Below are positions 48,476 through 56,910 of a stretch of DNA of 63,501 nt, in pieces. Position 1 is the stretch's first letter. Each line of letters opens with the position of its first letter. The DNA comes from an uncultured Thiohalocapsa sp. (GTDB lineage Bacteria > Pseudomonadota > Gammaproteobacteria > Chromatiales > Chromatiaceae), in assembly GCF_913062725.1 (NCBI RefSeq), contig NZ_CAJXWY010000020.1, forward strand, positions 1 to 63,501, given 5' to 3'. The translations under genes and the position numbers were made by a program. The notes under the pieces are model-generated. The model was not told the DNA's origin and did not search any database. It was given only the letters and a program-made list of their open reading frames with translations.

Positions 48476-50425
48476 TTATTTCTTCTCGTCCTTCACCTCT
48501 TCGAACTCGGCGTCCACGACGTCGTCGGCGGCGCCACTATGCTCGCCGCCGGCAGCGCCCGTGGCGCCGCCGGATGGTCCGGCACCAGCCTCGGGTCCGC
48601 CCTGGCTTTGGGCATAGAGGCGCTCGGCCATCTTGGCGGAGGCATCACCGAGCTCCTTGGTCAGCGACTCGATGCGCTCCTGGTCCTCGCCCTGCATGGC
48701 CTCTTCGAGCGCCTTGATGGCGGTCTCGATCTTGTCCTTCTCGCCGGGCTCCAGCTTGTCTTCGCCGAGCTGCTCCAGGGACTTGCGCGTGGCGTGGATC
48801 ATGCTGTCCGCCTGGTTGCGGGCGGCCACCAGCGCGTGGAACTTCTTGTCCTCTTCGGCGTGGGCCTCGGCGTCCTTGACCATGCGCTCGATCTCGTCGT
48901 CCGACAGGCCGGAGCTGGCCTTGATGACGATGGACTGCTCCTTGCCGGTGGCCTTGTCCTTGGCGGAGACGTTGAGGATGCCGTTGGCGTCGATGTCGAA
49001 CTTGACTTCGATCTGCGGTACGCCGCGCGGTGCCGGCGGAATATCGGCGAGATCGAAGCGGCCCAGGGACTTATTGTCCATGGCCCGTTCGCGCTCGCCC
49101 TGGAGCACGTGCACCGTCACCGCGGTCTGGTTGTCATCGGCGGTGGAGAACACTTGGCTCGCGCTCGTGGGGATGGTGGTGTTCTTGTCGATGAGCTTGG
49201 TCATGATACCGCCGAGGGTCTCGATGCCGAGCGACAGGGGGGTCACGTCCAGCAGCAGCACGTCCTTGACGCCGCCCCCGAGCACACCACCCTGGATGGC
49301 GGCACCCACGGCCACCGCCTCATCGGGGTTGACGTCCTTGCGCGGGGCCTTGCCGAAGAACTCCTGGACCTTCTCCTGCACCTTGGGCATACGCGTCTGG
49401 CCGCCGACGAGAATGACCTCGTTGATCTCACCGGCGCCGACGCCCGCGTCCTTCAGTGCCGTGCGGCAGGGCGCGATGGTGCGATCGACGAGGTCTTCGA
49501 CCAGAGACTCGAGCTTGGCCCGGGTGAGCTTCACGTTCAGGTGCTTCGGGCCGGTCTGGTCGGCCGTGATGTAGGGCAGGTTGATGTCGGTCTGCTGGCT
49601 GGCGGAGAGCTCGATCTTGGCCTTCTCGGCGGCCTCCTTCAGGCGCTGCAGGGCCAGCGGGTCGTTGCGCAGATCGAAGCCCTGCTCTTTCTGGAACACC
49701 TCCACCAGGTGGTCGATGATGCGCAGGTCGAAGTCCTCGCCACCCAGGAAGGTATCGCCGTTGGTGGACAGTACCTCGAACTGGTGCTCGCCCTCGATCT
49801 CGGCGATCTCGATGATGGAGATATCGAAGGTGCCACCGCCCAGATCGTAGACGGCGATCTTCTGATCCCCGCGCCGCTTGTCCATGCCGTAGGCGAGCGC
49901 CGCCGCGGTGGGCTCGTTGATGATGCGCTTGACCTCGAGGCCCGCAATGCGCCCGGCGTCTTTGGTGGCCTGGCGCTGGGAGTCGTTGAAGTAGGCCGGC
50001 ACGGTGATGACGGCCTCGGAGACGGTTTCGCCCAGGTAGTCCTCGGCGGTTTTCTTCATCTTCTGCAGGACCTTCGCCGAGACCTCCGGCGGGGCCATTT
50101 TCTTACCGTTCACCTCCACCCAGGCATCGCCGTTGTCGGCCTTGACAATGTTGTAGGGCACCATCTCCTTGTCTTTGGAGACGATGTGGTCCTCGTAGCG
50201 GCGGCCGATGAGGCGCTTGATGGCGAACAGCGTATTGGTCGGGTTGGTCACCGCCTGACGCTTGGCGGACTGGCCAACCAGCACCTCGCCGTCATTGCTG
50301 AAGGCGACGATACTGGGTGTCGTGCGATCACCCTCGGCGTTCTCGATCACCTTCGGCTTGTCGCCTTCCATCACGGCGACGCAGGAGTTGGTGGTGCCAA
50401 GATCGATGCCGATGATTTTCCCCAT
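48476..50425 (-). CDS. dnaK: chaperone DnaK (Hsp70)
   Basis: 649 residues. [72 protein letters not shown] and [14 protein letters not shown] form the ATPase domain; [20 protein letters not shown] starts the substrate domain; the lid ends in a Gly/Ala tail and [15 protein letters not shown] at 50425 has AGGAGA about 6 nt upstream. ATP-dependent folding chaperone working with DnaJ and GrpE encoded alongside. Confidence 0.99.
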   Translation of the reverse strand: MGKIIGIDLGTTNSCVAVMEGDKPKVIENAEGDRTTPSIVAFSNDGEVLVGQSAKRQAVTNPTNTLFAIKRLIGRRYEDHIVSKDKEMVPYNIVKADNGDAWVEVNGKKMAPPEVSAKVLQKMKKTAEDYLGETVSEAVITVPAYFNDSQRQATKDAGRIAGLEVKRIINEPTAAALAYGMDKRRGDQKIAVYDLGGGTFDISIIEIAEIEGEHQFEVLSTNGDTFLGGEDFDLRIIDHLVEVFQKEQGFDLRNDPLALQRLKEAAEKAKIELSASQQTDINLPYITADQTGPKHLNVKLTRAKLESLVEDLVDRTIAPCRTALKDAGVGAGEINEVILVGGQTRMPKVQEKVQEFFGKAPRKDVNPDEAVAVGAAIQGGVLGGGVKDVLLLDVTPLSLGIETLGGIMTKLIDKNTTIPTSASQVFSTADDNQTAVTVHVLQGERERAMDNKSLGRFDLADIPPAPRGVPQIEVKFDIDANGILNVSAKDKATGKEQSIVIKASSGLSDDEIERMVKDAEAHAEEDKKFHALVAARNQADSMIHATRKSLEQLGEDKLEPGEKDKIETAIKALEEAMQGEDQERIESLTKELGDASAKMAERLYAQSQGGPEAGAGPSGGATGAAGGEHSGAADDVVDAEFEEVKDEKK

Positions 50426-50745
50426 GGTGTCTCTCCTAATTTGAACCTGATTGAAGCTGTGTTGTGCCCCCCGGCACGCGCCGTCAGAGGCCGAAACTGC
50501 GAGGGAGGTTGGGCAAAACCTTGAAATTCTCAAGCCTACTGCATGCCCCCGCGGAGTAAGCCTTGCAAGCGACCTGCGCCAGGTCAGCTGTGGCGGCGGT
50601 GCAGCGGGTCAGCGCCAAGCCCGGGTGGCCGACCAGCCCTCACAGGCGCCGGATCCAGCACCGATTCCAGCACCGGGCCCAGCACCGGACCCAGCACCGG
50701 CCACTGATCCGCCGGCTGCGGCATGAGCACTGCGCGCCACCCGCC
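50426..50745 (-). other. grpE-dnaK intergenic region
   Basis: 320 bp with no gene. Apart from the dnaK ribosome site it holds the 12-bp tandem repeat at 50655-50702 (listed separately). No CIRCE copy or clear sigma-32-type promoter was seen here, so dnaK probably relies on transcription from the hrcA promoter. Confidence 0.5.
50655..50702. repeat. four tandem copies of a 12-bp unit
   Basis: CCAGCACCGATT, CCAGCACCGGGC, CCAGCACCGGAC and CCAGCACCGGCC lie head to tail (constant CCAGCACCG, variable last three bases). They sit 44-91 bp beyond the grpE stop, in the transcribed grpE-dnaK spacer. Confidence 0.9.
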
Positions 50746-51468
50746 TCAGGCCTGCGATGAGACCATCACCAACGCCGGACGCACGAGGCGTCCGTTCAGC
50801 GTGTATCCACTCTGGATGACGTTGGTGACGGTGTTCGCCGGCAGATCCGGGCGCGGCTGCATCGACATGGCCTGGTGATAATCCGGGTTGAAGGGCTCAC
50901 CTTCCGGATCAACGCGCTCGACGCCGAATTTGCTCATGGTGTCGCTCAAGAGCTTGAGCGTCAGCTCGGTGCCCTCACGCAGCTTGGCGACATCGGCATC
51001 CGGCGCCTGGGCGGCGGCGTGGCCAAGCTCCAGACTGTCGCGCACCTGCAGCAGCTCTTTGATGAAGCCCTCCAGCGCAAACTTATGGGCGTTCTCCAGT
51101 TCCTTCGCCTGCCGGCGGCTCATATTCTCCATTTCGGCGCGGGTGCGCAGCAGCTGGTCGTGTGCCTGATCCGCCTTCGCGCGGGCATCTTCCAGCAGCA
51201 TGTTGAGCTGCGCCGGATCTGCGGCCAGACCGGCGGTTGTCTCAGCGGCTGCACCGGGGACCGACTCGGCGGCCGGCGCAGACACTGACTCAGCGGTCGG
51301 CGGTGACGCGTCGATGCCTGCTTGCTCGCTCGCGGGCTGTGCCGCCGCAGCGTCGCTGGCGTCAGCTGGCGCCGGCTGCTGGGGCGCGACTGCTTCGTGC
51401 GCCTGCTCAGGCCGTGCCGCCGCGGTGTCGGTCTCGTTGTCGTGTTGGCGATCTCGCTCCGGATTCAT
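50746..51468 (-). CDS. grpE: nucleotide exchange factor GrpE
   Basis: 240 residues. The first ~85 are a low-complexity Ala/Pro/Glu tail; then a long coiled coil (LNMLLEDARAKADQAHDQLL, RTRAEMENMSRRQAKELENA) and the C-terminal beta domain with FGVERVDPEGEPFNPDYHQA and VIQSGYTLNGRLVRPALVMV, the GrpE signature. It releases ADP from DnaK. ATG at 51468 has GGAGAAG 6 nt upstream. The N-terminal disordered tail is longer than usual. Confidence 0.97.
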   Translation of the reverse strand: MNPERDRQHDNETDTAAARPEQAHEAVAPQQPAPADASDAAAAQPASEQAGIDASPPTAESVSAPAAESVPGAAAETTAGLAADPAQLNMLLEDARAKADQAHDQLLRTRAEMENMSRRQAKELENAHKFALEGFIKELLQVRDSLELGHAAAQAPDADVAKLREGTELTLKLLSDTMSKFGVERVDPEGEPFNPDYHQAMSMQPRPDLPANTVTNVIQSGYTLNGRLVRPALVMVSSQA

Positions 51469-51716
51469 GGTGTCTTCTCCAGGGACTGCCTCGCGTGGGC
51501 CTGCCTCTCCAAATGTGTGAATGCCAAAATATGAATGTCCGTGCACGCGCGAGTGTCGGCGGCGGACATTGCGTCCGATGCATTGACCTCCAGCGCGCCG
51601 GCGCCTGCCGCGCACCCGAGACTCGTCTCGGGCATGGCGTCAGCGCGACCGGACCTGCGCTGCGTCTGCGCAGGGTGGCCACGGCACACCCTGACCCGAG
51701 GGACGGTGCCGCCGCG

Positions 51717-52802
51717 TCAAGGCCTCCTGAGCGCTGCGGCCAGCAGCTTGGCGGTGACGTCCACCACCGGGATGACGCGTTGGTAGTCCATGCGCGTTGG
51801 GCCGATGACCCCGAGCACGCCCAGGATCTGATCCTCGACGCGATAGGTGGTGGTCACCAGACTGCAATCGTCGAGCAGCTCGAAGCCCGATTCCTGGCCG
51901 ATGAAAATCTGCACGCCATCCGCCTCGATGCAGCGATCGAGCAGATCGAGGATCTGGCGCTTTTCGGTGAAGGCCTGAAACAGCGACTTCAAGCGCTCCA
52001 TGCTCGCCAGCTCCTGGAATTCCAGCAGATTGGTCTGGCCGGCGATGAGCACGTCGTCTTCGTGCTCGGCGCCTTCCACCACCCGCTGCGCCATTTCCAT
52101 AGCCCGCATCATCAGGGCATCCATGCGTTGATGTGTTGTCTTGAGGTCTTCGAGCAGCCGCCGGCGCACCTCGCGCATGTCGAGACCCGAGAACACCTCG
52201 GTCAGGTAGTTCGCTGCCTGCTGGAGATGGGACGCCGAGCATTCCTGCTCGGTGTGGATAATGCGGTTGTGCACCTCACCGTCGGCGGTGACCAGGATGG
52301 CCAGCACGCGGGTGCCGGAGAGCTTGAGGAATTCGATCTGGTGGAAGACTTCGCGCTCGTGCCGCGGCACCATCACCAGACCTGCCAGATGCGTCACGCC
52401 CGAAAGCAGGCGCGAGGCCGATTCGATGAGCACCTTGGACTCCCCGCCCGGCTCGAAGCCCGAGCGCATCCTGTTCATGAAGGCATCGTCGATGGGCGAG
52501 ACGGTGAGCAGACTGTCGACGAAGAGCCGATAGCCTGAGACCGTGGGCACGCGTCCGGCCGAGGTATGCGGCGAGGCCACCAGCCCCAGCTCCTCGAGGT
52601 CGGACATGACGTTGCGCACGGTGGCCGGGCTCAAATCCAAGCCGGCGTCGCGGGCCAAAGTGCGCGAGCCGACCGGTTGCCCGTCGCGGATGTGGCGCTC
52701 GACCAGGGCCTTCAGGAAATGCAGCGCGCGCTCGCTGATCTGGCCACCGCCGGGGAGCGAGATCTTGGTATCACCGGTACGCGATTGACTGCTGTTGGGC
52801 AT
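51717..52802 (-). CDS. hrcA: heat-inducible transcription repressor HrcA
   Basis: 361 residues. The N-terminal winged helix contains ISERALHFLKALVERHIRDG, PVGSRTLARDAGLDLSPATV, then RNVMSDLEELGLVASPHTSA and GRVPTVSGYRLFVD, all HrcA-specific. It ends with the GAF-like dimer domain (VLGVIGPTRMDYQRVIPVVD). It represses the heat-shock operon by binding CIRCE, and a perfect CIRCE stands 300 bp upstream. The ATG at 52802 fits the family N-terminus but has no obvious ribosome site. Confidence 0.98.
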   Translation of the reverse strand: MPNSSQSRTGDTKISLPGGGQISERALHFLKALVERHIRDGQPVGSRTLARDAGLDLSPATVRNVMSDLEELGLVASPHTSAGRVPTVSGYRLFVDSLLTVSPIDDAFMNRMRSGFEPGGESKVLIESASRLLSGVTHLAGLVMVPRHEREVFHQIEFLKLSGTRVLAILVTADGEVHNRIIHTEQECSASHLQQAANYLTEVFSGLDMREVRRRLLEDLKTTHQRMDALMMRAMEMAQRVVEGAEHEDDVLIAGQTNLLEFQELASMERLKSLFQAFTEKRQILDLLDRCIEADGVQIFIGQESGFELLDDCSLVTTTYRVEDQILGVLGVIGPTRMDYQRVIPVVDVTAKLLAAALRRP

Positions 52803-53387
52803 TGGAGTGGTCTGTTGTGTTGTCACGCCCGACGCCGGGGCGTCGCCGCGTCCGGGATGCGGGTAGCGAAAGCGAGGCCGCGGTTGAATCGCTGATGTCC
52901 ACCGCGCCGTGCGCGCTGCGCGCGGAGCTTGGGCTGCGGCCGCCTGCGGACCAGTTCGCAGCCACCTGCGGATACCGCCGGTCGTGCAGCGCCACCCGCA
53001 CGATCGTGCCCGCCGGACCTTGGCACGACCTCGCACCGCATCCACACATCCCGGCGGCCCGCCGGCATCGGCGTTTGGCAGATGGCAGCCGCGGCGCAGT
53101 CTTAGCACTCCGTATATCAGAGTGCTAACACCGCCAATCTAGGGCGCAGGCCGCCGGCTGTCAACCGCGTGCAAGCGCTGCACCAACCATGAACGGCCGG
53201 GTTCAGACACGCCTGGGCACGCATCGCGCCCGCATCGGCGGCGGGCAGGTCTTGATTTGGCGCGTGCGCGGGCGCGTGCTACCGTCGGCTGCGGCGTCGG
53301 TTGCCAGCGCCGGGCACCTGCGCCGGGCATGGGGGCGCCGGGGCGCCCCGTCGATGCCGTAGCGCGCGGCCACCCAGTGATCGAGAC
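52803..53387. promoter_or_regulatory. hrcA-nadK divergent region
   Basis: 585 bp holding the CIRCE operator (53102-53128), a long GC-rich leader of about 300 bp before hrcA, and the upstream region of nadK. The leader stays open in the hrcA frame for 100 codons but its translation is compositionally biased and begins inside CIRCE, so it is unlikely to be coding. On the minus strand TTGGCG and TATACG flank the operator with about 15-bp spacing. Confidence 0.5.
53102..53128 (-). promoter_or_regulatory. CIRCE operator (HrcA binding site)
   Basis: Exact match to the consensus: TTAGCACTC (53102-53110), 9-bp spacer, GAGTGCTAA (53120-53128). It overlaps a candidate -35/-10 pair reading toward hrcA, so HrcA binding would block transcription of hrcA-grpE-dnaK-dnaJ, the usual autoregulated heat-shock circuit. 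Confidence 0.97.
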
Positions 53388-54281
53388 ATGAACCAATTCC
53401 GAGTCGTTGGCATTGTCGGCAAGCAACACCAGGACGCGCAGCTGGCCGCCACCATCGCCCGACTGGCGGCGCATCTGTGCTGGCGCGGCCTGACGGTGCG
53501 TTTCGACCCGCAGGCGGCGGCGGCAGCCGAGGACGCCGTTGGCGGCGAGGCGGGTGCTGTGCTGGGCATCCCCGCGCTCGGCGCCGCCTGCGATCTGATC
53601 ATCGTCGTCGGCGGCGACGGCACCCTGCTGCACGCCGCGCGCGAGCTGGCGCCGGCGGATGTGCCGCTGCTCGGCATCAACCTCGGACGCCTCGGCTTTC
53701 TGGTGGATATCTCGCCGGATCATCTCGAAGAACGCCTGGATCAGATCCTGGCCGGCGAGTATCGTGCCGATGCCCGCGCCATGCTCGAGGTGAGCACGGA
53801 TGGCACCGAGGGCCGCGCCGTCAATGACATCGTCGTGCACAAATGGAACAGTGTGCGCATGATCGAGCTCGAAACCTGGGTCGATGGCGTCTTCGTCAAT
53901 GCCCAGCGCTCGGACGGGGTCATCGTCTCCACCCCCACCGGCTCCACCGCCTACGCCCTCTCCGGCGGCGGCCCGCTGGTCCATCCGGGTTTGGACGCCC
54001 TCCTGTTGGTGCCCATCTGCCCGCATACCCTCAGCAACCGGCCGTTGGTCATCGGCGGTGACAGCAGCATCGAGCTGCGTATCCGCGACTACGCGCACGA
54101 GCAGGTACGCCTCACCTGCGACGGGCAGATCAATTTGCCCCTGGCGGAAGGCTATGCCATCCACATTCGCCGCAGCCGGCACCGACTGCGGCTCCTGCAT
54201 CCGCGCGGTTACGATCATTTCAGCATCCTGCGCGCCAAGCTCGGCTGGGCCAGTGAGCACCGGGCGGATGGTGCGCGCTGA
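53388..54281 (+). CDS. nadK: NAD kinase
   Basis: 297 residues. FRVVGIVGKQHQDAQLAATI at the start, LIIVVGGDGTLLHAARELA with GGDGT at 75-79, LGINLGRLGFLVDISPD, NDIVVHKWNSVRMIELETW, DGVIVSTPTGSTAYALSGGG and ICPHTLSNRPLVI are the full NadK set. It phosphorylates NAD to NADP. ATG at 53388 gives the family N-terminus. It is followed by recN after 70 bp, a common pairing in gammaproteobacteria. Confidence 0.98.
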   Translation: MNQFRVVGIVGKQHQDAQLAATIARLAAHLCWRGLTVRFDPQAAAAAEDAVGGEAGAVLGIPALGAACDLIIVVGGDGTLLHAARELAPADVPLLGINLGRLGFLVDISPDHLEERLDQILAGEYRADARAMLEVSTDGTEGRAVNDIVVHKWNSVRMIELETWVDGVFVNAQRSDGVIVSTPTGSTAYALSGGGPLVHPGLDALLLVPICPHTLSNRPLVIGGDSSIELRIRDYAHEQVRLTCDGQINLPLAEGYAIHIRRSRHRLRLLHPRGYDHFSILRAKLGWASEHRADGAR

Positions 54282-54351
54282 CGCCGCGACGCGGGCAACA
54301 ACGCGCCAGGTCACCGGCAACCGCAGCGCCGCTACGCAGACCCCAGGGCCC

Positions 54352-56019
54352 ATGCTCACCTCCATCGCCATTCGCGACCTCGTCATCGTCAGCCACTTGG
54401 AGCTGACGCTCACCGGCGGCATGACCGCACTCACCGGCGAGACGGGTGCCGGTAAGTCCATCCTCATCGACGCCCTCGGACTCGCCCTGGGTGAGAAGGC
54501 AGACGCCGACATGATCCGCAGCGGCTGCGAGCGCGCCGAGGTGAGCGCGGCCTTCGATCTGGCGCGCTGCCCGCAGGCCCGGGACTGGCTCGCCGCGCAG
54601 GCGCTGGACGACGGCGACGAGTGCGTCATCCGTCGGGTGCTGGTGCGCGCCGGCCGTGCGCGCGCCTTCATCAATGGCCGCTCGGCGAGCGGCGCCCAGC
54701 TGCGCGCCCTGGGCGACCTGCTGGTGGATATCCACGGTCAGCATGCGCACCAATCCCTGCTGCGCCCCGCGGCCCAGCGCAGCTTGCTCGATGCCTATGG
54801 CGGCCACGGCGCGCAGGCCGCCGCGGTGGCCGAGCGCTACCGGCGCTGGCGCGCGCTCGACGACCGCCTCGCCGCGCTCGAGGCCGCCCGCGCGCAGCGC
54901 AGCGAGCGCATGGACCTGCTGCGCTTCCAGGTGCAGGAGCTGTCGGAGCTGGGCCTCGCCGATGGCGAGCTGGAGGCACTGGATGCGGAGCAGCACCGTC
55001 TCGCCAACCTCGGTCACCTCCAGGGCACGGCCGCGGCGCTGGTGGAGCAGCTCTACGAGGGCGAAGCCGCCCTGCGCGATCAGCTCGGACGCGCCGGCTC
55101 GGCACTCGCGGATCTCGCCGACATCGACACCCGCCTGCAAGAGACGCGCGAGCTCATCGACAGCGCCACCGTGCAGGTGGAGGAGGCGGCGGCGAACCTG
55201 CGCCAGTATCTGGACCACCTCGATATGGATCCCGAGCGGCTTACGGCGGTGGAATTACGCCTCGGTCATATCCACGACCTCGCACGCAAATACCGCATCC
55301 AGCCGGCGGCGCTGGGCGACACCCTCGCCGCGCGCCAGGCGGAGCTTGCGTCCCTGGAACAGGACGACAAAGACCTGGGCGCGCTGCAAGCGGACCGGGA
55401 TGCGGCACGGCGCGAACTGCTCGACGCCGCCACGGTGCTGAGCGCGGCCCGGCGCAGCGCCGGCGAGCGCCTCGGCGCCGCGGTCGACAGCTTCATGCAG
55501 GAGCTCGGCATGGCCGGCGGACAATTCGCGGTGGCGGTGACGACGAGCGACCACGATCAGGTTGGCGCCCATGGGCTCGACGCCGTCGCCTTCCAGGTGA
55601 GCGCCAACCCAGGCCAGCCCCTGCAGCCGCTGGCCAAGGTCGCATCAGGTGGCGAGCTCTCGCGCATCAGCCTCGCCATTCAGGTGGCGACCGCCGCCCT
55701 CGGCGGCATCCCGACACTGGTGTTCGACGAGGTGGATGTAGGCATCGGCGGCGGCGTCGCCGCGATCGTCGGCCGCCTGCTGCGCCGCCTGGGGGAGGCC
55801 CGCCAGACACTCTGCGTCACTCACTTACCGCAGGTGGCCGCCCAGGCCCACCAGCAGCTGCGGGTGCGCAAGCAGGCCATCGACGGCCAGACCTACACCG
55901 ACATCGCCCCGCTCGCCGATGACGCCCGCGTGGACGAGATCGCGCGCATGCTCGGTGGCACGGCGATCACCGATACCACCCTGGCCCACGCGGCAGAGCT
56001 GCTGCGCGCGGCGGGCTAG
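54352..56019 (+). CDS. recN: DNA repair protein RecN
   Basis: 555 residues, SMC-like. MLTSIAIRDLVIVSHLELTL, Walker A ALTGETGAGKSILIDALGLA (about residues 27-46), VDIHGQHAHQSLL, a long central coiled coil with a DLARKYRIQP hinge region, and the C-terminal SGGELSRISLAIQVA with Walker B TLVFDEVDVGIGGGVA. It acts in double-strand-break repair. The frame is open well upstream into nadK; ATG at 54352 gives the conserved start. Confidence 0.98.
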   Translation: MLTSIAIRDLVIVSHLELTLTGGMTALTGETGAGKSILIDALGLALGEKADADMIRSGCERAEVSAAFDLARCPQARDWLAAQALDDGDECVIRRVLVRAGRARAFINGRSASGAQLRALGDLLVDIHGQHAHQSLLRPAAQRSLLDAYGGHGAQAAAVAERYRRWRALDDRLAALEAARAQRSERMDLLRFQVQELSELGLADGELEALDAEQHRLANLGHLQGTAAALVEQLYEGEAALRDQLGRAGSALADLADIDTRLQETRELIDSATVQVEEAAANLRQYLDHLDMDPERLTAVELRLGHIHDLARKYRIQPAALGDTLAARQAELASLEQDDKDLGALQADRDAARRELLDAATVLSAARRSAGERLGAAVDSFMQELGMAGGQFAVAVTTSDHDQVGAHGLDAVAFQVSANPGQPLQPLAKVASGGELSRISLAIQVATAALGGIPTLVFDEVDVGIGGGVAAIVGRLLRRLGEARQTLCVTHLPQVAAQAHQQLRVRKQAIDGQTYTDIAPLADDARVDEIARMLGGTAITDTTLAHAAELLRAAG

Positions 56020-56087
56020 TGCACCGCAGGCATCATTCATCGTCAATCTGCGCATTCGCAGCGCGCTGACACTGAGGTCGTACCACT

Positions 56088-56816
56088 ATGAACCCATCTC
56101 GCGGCATCGCCGCCGGCGCCGTTCCCGCGCTCATCCTGGGCGCGTTTGTCTGCGCCGGTCTCATCGGGCTCGGCTACTGGGCTACCCAGGGCGCGCTTGC
56201 GGTCAAGGGGCTCGAGCGCAGCGTCACCGTCAAGGGCCTCGCCGAGCGCGAGGTGCCGGCGGATATCGCCATCTGGCCAATCACCTTCACCGAGGTCGAC
56301 AACGACGTCGCCGCCCTATACGACAGCGTGCAGCGCCAGACCACGCTGGTGCTGGATTTCCTTGCGGAGCAGGGCTTCACGGCGGACGCCATCAGCACGG
56401 CACCGCCGTCGATCATCGACCGCCAAGCGCAGGGTTACGCCAATGCCGCACAGCTACCCTTCCGCTACACGGCCACCGCCACCATCACCGTCTATACCCG
56501 TGACATCGAGCGGGTGCGCGACGCCATGACCCGCCTGGCGAGCCTGGGCCAACGGGGAATCACCATTATCAGTGCCGGCGGCACCGCACAGTTTCTATTC
56601 ACCGGGCTCAACGACCTCAAGCCGGCGATGATCGAAGCCGCCACCCGCAACGCCCGCGAGGTCGCCGACAAGTTCGCCGCCGACTCCGACAGCCGCCTCG
56701 GTAAGATCCGCCGCGCGAGCCAGGGCCTGTTCAGCATCGCCGATCGCGACAGCAATACGCCCTATATCAAGAAAGTGCGTGTGGTCTCCACGGTGGAGTA
56801 CTACCTGTCGGACTGA
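56088..56816 (+). CDS. SIMPL-domain (YggE-like) protein
   Basis: 242 residues. One N-terminal membrane helix or signal anchor (PALILGAFVCAGLIGLGYWA) then a SIMPL domain: RSVTVKGLAEREVPADIAIW, YTATATITVYTRDIERVRDA, LKPAMIEAATRNAREVADKF and VRVVSTVEYYLSD. Members are periplasmic and linked to oxidative stress, but no biochemical activity is established. It lies 68 bp after recN and 94 bp before the membrane protein. Confidence 0.9.
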   Translation: MNPSRGIAAGAVPALILGAFVCAGLIGLGYWATQGALAVKGLERSVTVKGLAEREVPADIAIWPITFTEVDNDVAALYDSVQRQTTLVLDFLAEQGFTADAISTAPPSIIDRQAQGYANAAQLPFRYTATATITVYTRDIERVRDAMTRLASLGQRGITIISAGGTAQFLFTGLNDLKPAMIEAATRNAREVADKFAADSDSRLGKIRRASQGLFSIADRDSNTPYIKKVRVVSTVEYYLSD

Positions 56817-56910
56817 GCGCTTCCCGCCAGCAGGGCCCCCGCCGCCTGACGACGGCACGCGAGCCGCCGCCTTGGCCGGCGGCGACCAGCGCCGGTGCCC
56901 CCGGAGCCTC

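Noticed and set aside
50655..50702. The tandem 12-mers as a CRISPR array
   Set aside because: Units are contiguous with no unique spacers and are far too short; no cas genes.
52803..53108. Extension of HrcA by 102 residues to an ATG at 53108
   Set aside because: The ATG lies within the CIRCE operator and the added sequence is low-complexity Arg/Ala/Gly; it is treated as leader.
53884..54351. N-terminal extension of RecN into nadK
   Set aside because: It is the nadK gene read in another frame; the conserved RecN start is at 54352.
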